64,000 nucleotides of DNA, from positions 744,001 through 808,000 of the forward strand of contig NZ_AP023213.1 in assembly GCF_014218275.1 (NCBI RefSeq), given 5' to 3'. The stretch's first letter is position 1. Each line of letters begins with the position of its first letter. This document shows positions 17,750-26,322 of this stretch, in pieces. Under the pieces are notes generated by a model that was given only the letters and a program-made list of their open reading frames with translations, did no database searches and had not been told where the DNA came from. Origin of the DNA: Citrifermentans bremense (lineage in GTDB: Bacteria > Desulfobacterota > Desulfuromonadia > Geobacterales > Geobacteraceae). A program made the translations under genes and the position numbers.

Positions 17750-18509
17750 GGGGCCATACCAGAGGCCTCCCCAGAAGCGCCTCTTCGTGGCGCTCATGGG
17801 GGTGACCTGCCTGCTGGTGGTGGGGCTCATCTACCTGGGGTGGTGGATCCCGACCATGGGGCTCACCAACATCCACCCCGACCTGCCGCGCATCGTCGGC
17901 ACAGTGTTCGCCGTCCTCTCGGGGACAGCGGTCCTCGGCACGCTCCTTTTGGTGCTCACCACGGCCCTTGGCAAGGACATCCTGGGCACCAGGTTCATGC
18001 GCGGGGTGGTGATCAAGTTCCTTTTGCCGCTCATCGAGCAGATCGGCAAACTCTGCGGCATATCCAAGGACACCATCCGCCAGTCCTTCGTCGCCATGAA
18101 CAACTCCCTGGTCCTCTCGCAGCGCCTCAAGGTCAAGCCGGACCGGATCCTGATCCTGCTCCCGCACTGCCTGCAGCTCTCCCAGTGCGAGATCAAGGTC
18201 ACCGGCGACATCAACAAGTGTCTGCGTTGCGGCAGGTGCGACATCACGGGGCTCGCCGGCCTGGCGCAGAAGTACCAGGTGGAGATGTCCGTCGCCACCG
18301 GCGGCACGCTGGCCCGCAAGGTCATCATCGAGAAGCGCCCCAAGCTGGTTCTGGCCGTCGCCTGCGAGCGCGACTTAACCTCCGGCATCAAGGACTGTTA
18401 CCCCCTCCCGGTGATCGGGGTCCTGAACGATCGCCCCTACGGCCCCTGCATCGACACGCGGGTCGACGTCGACAAGATAGAGGCAGCGCTACGCAGCGTT
18501 TTGGAATAA
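17739..18509 (+). CDS. DUF116 membrane protein
   Basis: 256 aa. Two N-terminal membrane segments (about 14-37 and 52-78) precede a cytoplasmic DUF116 domain with a Cys-rich core: ILLPHCLQLSQCEIKV...CLRCGRCDITGL...VACERDL...KDCYPLPV. The cysteines probably hold a metal or cluster. The TTG start lies inside the fmt 3' end, 8 nt after AAGGA. DUF116 genes often sit beside fmt in Geobacter-type genomes. Function unknown. Confidence 0.8.
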   Translation: MGYKGPYQRPPQKRLFVALMGVTCLLVVGLIYLGWWIPTMGLTNIHPDLPRIVGTVFAVLSGTAVLGTLLLVLTTALGKDILGTRFMRGVVIKFLLPLIEQIGKLCGISKDTIRQSFVAMNNSLVLSQRLKVKPDRILILLPHCLQLSQCEIKVTGDINKCLRCGRCDITGLAGLAQKYQVEMSVATGGTLARKVIIEKRPKLVLAVACERDLTSGIKDCYPLPVIGVLNDRPYGPCIDTRVDVDKIEAALRSVLE

Positions 18510-18511
18510 AA

Positions 18512-19480
18512 ATGATGAGCAGAACCCTCCTGGCGAAACTCCCCCCCCTTTGCCTTTCCCTGGCACTATTGCTTGTTTTCTGCGTCCTCCCGGCCCATGC
18601 CGCGCGCATAACCGGCTACCGCGTGATCCGGGAACCGGTTTGCGACCGCGCCGGCAAAAGGCTCCTCGCGGTCCGCAGCTTCGAACGCGACGGCGTGCCG
18701 CGCCTTCTGGTCGTCGACCCGGAAACGCTTGCAAGCTACGACCTTCCTGCAGACTCGGTGAAAAAAAGCGGCGACGCCGGCGCCGACCTCTTCCGCTCCA
18801 CGAGGCTCGCCCGGGCGCTGGAGAGGTACAACTCGCCTCCGTACCGGCTGCAAAACGGCGGGGCGGTCCGCGCCGAGACCGAGGTGGAGGGCCTTTTCCT
18901 CACCGTCGATCTCTGCCCCTCCAAGCGCCCCTTCGAGCGGGACCTCTTCGAGGCCGCGGCGGCGCTGGGCCGTGGCCGCGCCGTCCCGGTGGCGGTGATG
19001 ATCTCAGGAGTGTGGCTGTCGACCCATCCGCAGGAGCTTGCCTATCTCAAAGATGAGATTGCGGCAGGGAGGCTGGCCGTCACCTGGGTGAACCACTCTT
19101 ACCACCACCACTACGATCCCAAGGTGCCGCTGCCGGAGAACTTCCTCCTGGCGCCCGGCACCGACCCGCTGCAGGAGGTGCTTCAGACCGAAGAGCTCCT
19201 GCTCTCCCAGGGGTTAGTCCCTTCCCCGTTTTTCCGCTTCCCGGGACTAGTGTCGGACGGGGGCTTGATGCAGCGGCTCAAGGAGCTCTCGCTGATCCCG
19301 GTCGGAAGCGACGCCTGGCTTGCCAAAGGAGAGGTCCCGCGCCAGGGCAGCTTCATCCTGGTGCACGGCAACGGCAACGAGCCCAAAGGAGTGAAGCTGC
19401 TCTTGCCGATCTTGAAGGACAAGGCGCCGCGCCTTTTGCCGCTTCCGGTCGCCTTCGGGCCGAACACCGGAGCCCTATAG
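18512..19480 (+). CDS. Periplasmic polysaccharide-deacetylase-like protein
   Basis: 322 aa from the ATG at 18512 with a signal peptide (LALLLVFCVLPAHA). The second half has a NodB-like fold. Motif 2 is visible as WVNHSYHHH and motif 3 as PFFRFPGLVSDG. Motif 1 (normally TFDDGP) is degenerate, FLTVDLCPSKRPF, keeping one Asp. The His pair that binds metal appears intact. Substrate unknown; an envelope glycan is the natural guess. Confidence 0.75.
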   Translation: MMSRTLLAKLPPLCLSLALLLVFCVLPAHAARITGYRVIREPVCDRAGKRLLAVRSFERDGVPRLLVVDPETLASYDLPADSVKKSGDAGADLFRSTRLARALERYNSPPYRLQNGGAVRAETEVEGLFLTVDLCPSKRPFERDLFEAAAALGRGRAVPVAVMISGVWLSTHPQELAYLKDEIAAGRLAVTWVNHSYHHHYDPKVPLPENFLLAPGTDPLQEVLQTEELLLSQGLVPSPFFRFPGLVSDGGLMQRLKELSLIPVGSDAWLAKGEVPRQGSFILVHGNGNEPKGVKLLLPILKDKAPRLLPLPVAFGPNTGAL

Positions 19481-19489
19481 GATAAAAAG

Positions 19490-20332
19490 ATGAAGACGAT
19501 GCTCCTTGCGCTCTTGGCGCTTCCCATATTGACCCCGGCAGCCCATGCCTCAGAACTCCCCCGCTACGCCGTCGCCATTGCCGCCACCCCCGTCCTCAAC
19601 ACCCCAGAGTTCGCCAAGACCTTCAGCGGCAAGGTGAAGCTCGACCCCTGCAAGGGGGTGCGCCCGGTCGAGTTCGTGGCCTTCCCCGGCACCCTCTTCC
19701 GGATCGAGGGGGAGCAGGAAACGGACGGCGTCAAGGTGTACCGGGTCACCACCAACGACTACCCCTACCCGACGAAGACTGGCCTCTTCGTCGACGCGCG
19801 CTTCCTGGAAAAGGTGGAGGGTGCGCCCCGCGAGCGGCAACGGACCCTCCCCGAACCGGCGGAGATACGCAAAAGGCTCCTCGCCGCGGTGGGGAGGCCC
19901 TACGTCTGGGGGGGGAACTTCAAGGAGGGGGTGCCGCTTTTAAGGACGCTCTACCCCAAGGGGGATCCGCTCTACGGGGTGGACTGCACCGGGCTCCTCT
20001 ACGAGGCGACCGACGGCTACACCCCGAGGAACAGCTCCTACCTTACCCGCTACGGAAAGGGGGTGAAGGTGGCGGGGCTGACCGCGGCGGAGATCGCGAA
20101 GAAGCTGGAGCCGCTGGACCTCGTGGTCTACAGGGGGCACGTGATGATGGTGCTGGACGAGGATTCCATCATCCAGAGCGTGATGGGGTGCGGCGGCGGG
20201 AAGCGCGGCGTGGTGGTCTCCCCAAGAGAGGAGACCCTGAAGAAACTGATGCGGACCAGGGAGCCGGCGGACCGCTACCCGAAAGGGAGCGCGGGGGAGA
20301 AGAGCTTCGTGGTGCGCCGCTGGCTTCCCTAG
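19490..20332 (+). CDS. Secreted NlpC/P60-family cysteine peptidase
   Basis: 280 aa with a signal peptide (MKTMLLALLALPILTPAAHA). After an N-terminal SH3-like segment the catalytic domain begins GRPYVWGGNF; the nucleophile is in GVDCTGLLYE and the His in VVYRGHVMMVLDED. Family members cleave peptidoglycan stem peptides. It follows the deacetylase by 9 bp, which suggests a small cell-wall remodelling pair at the end of the def operon. Confidence 0.85.
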   Translation: MKTMLLALLALPILTPAAHASELPRYAVAIAATPVLNTPEFAKTFSGKVKLDPCKGVRPVEFVAFPGTLFRIEGEQETDGVKVYRVTTNDYPYPTKTGLFVDARFLEKVEGAPRERQRTLPEPAEIRKRLLAAVGRPYVWGGNFKEGVPLLRTLYPKGDPLYGVDCTGLLYEATDGYTPRNSSYLTRYGKGVKVAGLTAAEIAKKLEPLDLVVYRGHVMMVLDEDSIIQSVMGCGGGKRGVVVSPREETLKKLMRTREPADRYPKGSAGEKSFVVRRWLP

Positions 20333-20349
20333 CCTAACCGCGGCGACAG

Positions 20350-21387
20350 TCAGCAGCTCGCGGCTGGAAACAACAGGCCCAGGGCCTTCTTCCCCCTTGC
20401 CGGGAGCGCGTCGCACTCCCGCAGCTCGTCTGTTGACGGCAGCGGCCCGTCCGGGACCACCGCCAGGAACATCTCGACCACGGCCGGATCGAGCGCCGTG
20501 CCCGCCATCTCGCGCACCATTTCCCGTGCTTTCTCGCAGGGGTACCCCTTGCGGTAGGAGCGGTCCATGGTGAGCGCGTCGTAGACGTCGGCCACCGAGA
20601 CGATGCGCGCCTCGATCGGTATCTCCTCCCCCCTGAGCCCCGAAGGATAGCCACTGCCGTCGTACTTCTCGTGATGGTAGTGGATGATGTTGCGCGCCAC
20701 CTCGGAGAGGTCGGCCTTCTCCGCCACGTCGACGCCCCAGTCGGTGTGCATCTTCATGGTCTCGAACTCGTCCTCGCTCAAGCTGCCCGGTCCGTTCAGT
20801 ATGAACTCCGAAACCCCGATCTTGCCGCAGTCGTGCAGCCAGCTGCCGTACTTGATCTGCCGCTGCATCTCCTTGGCTATCCCCATGGATTCCGCTATCA
20901 GCAGCGCGTAGACGGCGACCCGGTCGCAGTGCCCCTTGGTGCTCGGGTCCTTGAGCTCTATGGTCTGCGCCAGGGAGCGGAGCACCGCCTCGTCCTCGCG
21001 CCGTATGTCGTGGATGGTGCGGTAGCGGCGCAAACCTTCCTGCACCACCTCGACGATCTCCTCGTCCTTCCACGGTTTCAGCAGGTAACGGTAGACCTCG
21101 GAGCTGTTGATGGCGGCAAGCGCCGTGGGGAGGTCGACATAGGAGGAGATGAGCACCTTCACCGTGTCCGGCGAAACGTTCCTGAGCTCGCGCAGGAACT
21201 CGAGCCCCGACATCCCCGGCATCTGGTTGTCCGAGACCACCACCGCTATCTCATGCCTTTTGAAGAGCTCCAGTGCTTCTTCCGCGCAGCTTGCGGTGAG
21301 CACCTCGATGCCGTGCGACCTGAGCAGGTCGCCGAGCACCTGGAGTACCAGCCTGTTGTCGTCCACGAAGAGTATCTCTGCCGCCAT
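20350..21387 (-). CDS. Response regulator with HD-GYP phosphodiesterase domain
   Basis: 345 aa from the ATG at 21387, the start of the receiver domain (MAAEILFVDDNRLVLQVL); the longer frame adds only low-complexity residues. The receiver has Asp in VVVSDNQMPGMSG and Lys in YLLKPWK. The HD-GYP domain has GHCDRV, SWLHDCGKIG, HHEKYDGSGYP and DVYDALTMDR. This type of output hydrolyses cyclic di-GMP. No partner kinase is adjacent. Confidence 0.93.
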   Translation of the reverse strand: MAAEILFVDDNRLVLQVLGDLLRSHGIEVLTASCAEEALELFKRHEIAVVVSDNQMPGMSGLEFLRELRNVSPDTVKVLISSYVDLPTALAAINSSEVYRYLLKPWKDEEIVEVVQEGLRRYRTIHDIRREDEAVLRSLAQTIELKDPSTKGHCDRVAVYALLIAESMGIAKEMQRQIKYGSWLHDCGKIGVSEFILNGPGSLSEDEFETMKMHTDWGVDVAEKADLSEVARNIIHYHHEKYDGSGYPSGLRGEEIPIEARIVSVADVYDALTMDRSYRKGYPCEKAREMVREMAGTALDPAVVEMFLAVVPDGPLPSTDELRECDALPARGKKALGLLFPAASC

Positions 21388-21536
21388 GTTCGTGCCCCCG
21401 CCTGCGCGACGCTGATGCGGCCGCGGCTGACGGGTAAGTCCGTTAGCCGCGGCCGATTTTGAAGCATGGTAATCTTTCATGAATTTATTGTCAATTTCAA
21501 TCTAATGGGAAACCTGGGGCGGGGAGGGGGGTGGGG

Positions 21537-22943
21537 CTATTCGGCGCAGCAGGAGAGCTGGTCCAGGTTCCTGGTGAAGGCCTGGGCGCAAAGGCGCAAA
21601 CCTTCACCCATGGAGGGGTAGACGTGCAGGGTGTCGGCAAGTTCGGCGACGGTCATGCGGCAGCGGATCGCGAGGGCGGCCTCGTTGATGATGTCGGCCC
21701 CGCGGTGCAGGCAAAGGTGCACCCCGAGAATCCTCCCGGTTCCCGCCTCGGCCACGATCTTCACGGCGCCGGCGAGCGCACCGGTGACGTGGGCCTTGGC
21801 TATGGCGGAGGCGGGGATGGTGTGGCTTTCGACCTGGAACCCTGCCTGACGCGCACCCTCTTCGGAGTGGCCGACGATGCCGACCTCGGGGTCGGTGAAG
21901 ATGGCCATGGGGAGGGCCTGGTAGTCGAGGGCGCAACTGCAGCCGGTCTCCAGCATGTTGTCGACGGCGGCGATCCCCTCGCGGGCGCCGACTGTTGCGA
22001 TCTGCATGCGGCCGGTGACGTCGCCCGCGGCCCAGATACCGGGGGCGGAGGTGCGCATCTGCTCGTCCACCACGATGAAACCCCGCTGGTCCACCTGGAC
22101 CCCGGCCTGTTCGAGCCCTAGTCCCTCGGTTGCGGGAGCGGTGCCGACCGCCAGCAGTAACTGCTGCGACTCAAGGCACTTTTTCTCCCCCCCGACCAGC
22201 GCCTCGACCCTCACCCCGTCTCGGTGCCGGCAGACGTTCAGCACCGAGGCGTTGAGGACCAGGCGCATCCCTTCGGAGACAAGCACGTCCTGCAGCGCCA
22301 GTGCTGGCTCGGCCTCGACCGCGGGGAGCACCCTTAAGCCGTGCTCCAGGACGGTCACCTCGACCCCGAGCCTTAGGAACATCTGCCCGAGTTCCAGGGC
22401 GATGACGCCGCCGCCGATGATGGTGAGCGAGGCGGGGAGCTTCTTCAGCATGAGCGCGCTCTTGCTGGTCAAGAAGGGGGTCTCGTCCAGGCCGGCTATG
22501 GGGGGGACGCGGGGGATACCGCCGGCGGCGATGAGGAACCGGCTCCCGGAGAACTTCCTCTCGCCGACCCGGACCGCGTCGGGGGCGGTGAATGAGGCCA
22601 TCCCCTTTATGAGGGTGAGGCCGGGGACATTGTTGAGCACGTCCAGGTACTTGGTTTCCCTGAGCCTTTGCACTACGTCCAGCTTGTGGGAGTCCAGAAG
22701 CGGGAAGTCGAGCGCCTGGCTCAGGGCTCCGAGCCCGAGCCGCTCGCCAAGCTTCGCCTCGTGCCGGAAAAGGGCCGCATGGATCAGGGTCTTGCTGGGG
22801 ATGCACCCCCAGTTGATGCAGGTCCCCCCCAGGGCGCTCCTCTCGATCATGATGGAGGCCGCACCCCTCTCCTGCGCCCTGAGGGCCGCGGCGAAGGCGG
22901 TGGAGCCCGAGCCTATGATGATGATTTCGGGTTGCTGGCTCAT
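21537..22943 (-). CDS. merA: Mercuric reductase-like FAD disulfide oxidoreductase
   Basis: 468 aa. The FAD domain starts EIIIIGSGSTAFAAALRAQ. The redox motif is GGTCINWGCIPSKTLI, the NAD(P)H site IIGGGVIALELGQMFLRLG, and the dimerisation domain ends LSCCAE. The vicinal C-terminal Cys pair is diagnostic of MerA, where it passes Hg(II) to the active site, and argues against lipoamide dehydrogenase. The N-terminal HMA domain of some MerAs is absent. No merR, merT or merP is nearby. Confidence 0.82.
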   Translation of the reverse strand: MSQQPEIIIIGSGSTAFAAALRAQERGAASIMIERSALGGTCINWGCIPSKTLIHAALFRHEAKLGERLGLGALSQALDFPLLDSHKLDVVQRLRETKYLDVLNNVPGLTLIKGMASFTAPDAVRVGERKFSGSRFLIAAGGIPRVPPIAGLDETPFLTSKSALMLKKLPASLTIIGGGVIALELGQMFLRLGVEVTVLEHGLRVLPAVEAEPALALQDVLVSEGMRLVLNASVLNVCRHRDGVRVEALVGGEKKCLESQQLLLAVGTAPATEGLGLEQAGVQVDQRGFIVVDEQMRTSAPGIWAAGDVTGRMQIATVGAREGIAAVDNMLETGCSCALDYQALPMAIFTDPEVGIVGHSEEGARQAGFQVESHTIPASAIAKAHVTGALAGAVKIVAEAGTGRILGVHLCLHRGADIINEAALAIRCRMTVAELADTLHVYPSMGEGLRLCAQAFTRNLDQLSCCAE

Positions 22944-23078
22944 TTGAATTTTCCCCCACCTCAGTGTACCGTGAACGCCTGTTCGGGTAAACCGGAAGAA
23001 TAAGCGAGGTTTTCACCCGTTTTGCTTTTGGGCGGGGGGGAAAGGCGTGGTTTTTGCCGGAATGACGGGCGATATTCC

Positions 23079-23106
23079 TTGACAGCCCCTTCCCAGGTAT
23101 TGTAAT
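23079..23106 (+). promoter_or_regulatory. Sigma-70-type promoter of glyQS
   Basis: TTGACA (23079-23084), 16-bp spacer, TGTAAT (23101-23106). The leader before glyQ would be about 75 nt; no T-box features were seen in it. Confidence 0.6.
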
Positions 23107-23188
23107 CTGGCGAGCCTAACTGTTTGGATACAGTAAACTTTTTTTGCCATGGCGCAGAGACTGAAATAACGAGTTCATCGGAGGCGGC

Positions 23189-24066
<878 letters not shown>

Positions 24067-24067
<1 letters not shown>

Positions 24068-26130
24068 TGGCTAAGGATCTGTTTCTGGAGATAGGATGCG
24101 AGGAGATCCCGGCCGGTTTCGTCCCCAAGGCGATGGCCGACCTGGAGCTCTTGATCAAGAAAGAATTCGACAGCGCGCGCATTGAGTACGGCGAGATCGT
24201 GACGCTCGGCACCCCGCGCCGCCTGGTGCTGGCCGTTAAGGGGGTCGCCGAGAGGCAGCCCGACGCGGAGCTGACCGCGATGGGACCGGCCAAAAGCCAC
24301 GCCTACGACGCCGACGGCAACCCCACCAAGGCAGCGCAGGGCTTCGCCCGCGGCCAGGGGATCGAGGTCTCGCAGCTGAAGCTCGTGACCACCGAGAAAG
24401 GCGAGTATCTCGCCGCCGTGAAAAGCGAGATCGGCCGCGAGACTGCCGAGCTCCTCCCCGAAATCCTGCCGCGCCTGATCGGGAACATCCCGTTCAAGAA
24501 GTCGATGCGCTGGGCCGACTTCGACGTCCGCTTCGCCCGCCCCATCCACTGGATCGTGGCGCTCTTCGACGGCAAGGTGGTCCCCTTCTCCTTCGGCAAC
24601 ATCGAAAGCGGCAGCGCCTCTCGCGGCCACCGCTTCATGGCCAACACCTCCTTCCCGGTGCGCGACCTGGCCCACTACCTAGAGGAGTGCGAGCGCCATT
24701 TCGTCATCCCCGATCCCAACAAGCGCAAGGAGATCATCCGCGCCGAGATCGACCGGGTGGCCAAGCAGGCCAAGGGGAACGTCCTTGCCGACGAGGCGCT
24801 CCTGGAGCAGGTGAGCTACCTGGTCGAGTACCCGAGCGCTGTGCACGGCACCTTCTCCCCCGACTTCCTGGTGGTGCCGCGCGAGGTGCTGATCACCTCG
24901 ATGCGCGAGCACCAGCGCTACTTCTCGCTGGTGGACGATGAGGGGAAACTCCTCCCCGGCTTCATCACCATCAACAACACCATCACCGAGGACCCGCAGG
25001 TGGTGGTCAAGGGGAACGAGAGGGTGCTCCGCGCCCGCCTCTCCGACGCCCGCTTCTTCTTCGACGAGGACCACAAGGTGAGGCTTGAGTCCCGTGTCGA
25101 GTCCCTTAAGAGCGTGGTGTACCAGGCGAAGCTCGGCACCTCCTACGAAAAGATGGAGCGCTTCCGGGAACTCGGAAAGCGCCTGGCCCAGCGGCTGAAC
25201 CCGGCCGTGACGAGCCAGGTCGAGCGCGCGGCGACGCTTTGCAAGGCTGACCTCGTCTCCGGCATGGTGGGTGAATTCCCCGAGGTGCAGGGGATCATGG
25301 GACGCGAATATGCGCTTCACGACGGCGAGGAGCCGGCCGTGGCCAACGCCATCGCCGAGCACTACCTCCCGACCCAGGCAGGCGGCGAGCTTCCCGCCTC
25401 CGACATCGGCGCCTTCGTTTCGCTCGCCGACAAGATGGACACCATCTGCGGCTGTTTCTCCGTGGGGCTCATCCCCACCGGTTCCGCCGACCCGTACGCC
25501 CTCAGGCGCTCGGCTCTGGGGATCATCAACATCATCCTGGACAAGGGGTACCGCGAGCCGCTCTCCGACTTCGTCAAGGCGTCGCTCGATCTCCTCTCCG
25601 CCAAGGCGACCCGGCCGCTTGCCGAGGTGCAAAAGGACGTCCTCGACTTCTTCCGCGGGCGCTTCGTGAACCTGATGGCGGACCGCTTCCCCGCCGATGC
25701 GGTCGAGGCGGTGGTGTCGGTCTCCTTCGACGACCTGGTCGAGGCTGCCGCGAAGATCGAGGCGCTCGCCGGGTTCAGGAACCGCGACGACTTCGGCCCG
25801 CTGGCCGTCGCCTTCAAGAGGGTCTGCAACATCGTCAAGGACGGGGTGGACGCCCCGGTCTCGGCTGAGCTTTTCCAGGAACCGGCCGAGGGGGAACTGC
25901 TCCAGGCGCTGAACCAGGTGACCGGCAAGGTCGCAGGGGCGCTGGAAAAGGCCGATTACCTCGCGGCGCTCACCGAGATAGCCACCTTGAAGCCGGCAGT
26001 CGACCTCTTCTTCGAAAAGGTCATGGTCATGGCCGAGGACGAACGGGTGCGCCAGAACCGCCTGGCGCTCCTCACAGCGATAGCGAGGCTCTTCGGACGC
26101 CTGGCGGACTTCTCGAGGTTGTCGCCCTGA
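24067..26130 (+). CDS. glyS: Glycyl-tRNA synthetase beta subunit
   Basis: 687 aa, standard length. The N-terminus is LFLEIGCEEIPAGFVPKAM; the conserved MRWADFDVRFARPIHWIV and MREHQRYFSL segments are present. The HD-like and C-terminal DALR-type tRNA-binding regions follow. It works with GlyQ to charge tRNA-Gly. A terminator follows at 26213. Confidence 0.97.
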
Positions 26131-26212
26131 TGAAGAAGCTGCAGCGGAAGCAGATGAAGGCAGAGATGACGACTACATCCGCAGCAGAGAAGACTAGCAA
26201 TAACGCTCACGT

Positions 26213-26244
26213 AAACAGCCGTAGGCGCCTGGAAAGACAGGCCT
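26213..26244 (+). terminator. Hairpin terminator after glyS
   Basis: AAACAGCCG-T-AGGC-GC-CTG pairs with CAGGCCTGCGGCTGTTT around a GAAAGA loop, with one mismatch and a two-base bulge. It is followed by GCCTTT rather than a long T-tract. Confidence 0.65.
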
Positions 26245-26271
26245 GCGGCTGTTTGCCTTTGTAAAAAATAA
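26242..26271 (+). promoter_or_regulatory. Possible ppdK promoter
   Basis: TTTGCC (26242-26247), 18-bp spacer, TATACT (26266-26271). The -10 is good and the -35 weak; the -35 overlaps the end of the glyS terminator. Confidence 0.35.
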
Positions 26272-26322
26272 TGTGTATACTCTAAGCTTCAAACTTATTA
26301 AAAACATCCAAGGAGGGTTTCA

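Noticed and set aside
21537-22943. Dihydrolipoyl dehydrogenase
   Set aside because: The C-terminal LSCCAE pair and the lack of nearby 2-oxoacid dehydrogenase genes favour MerA.
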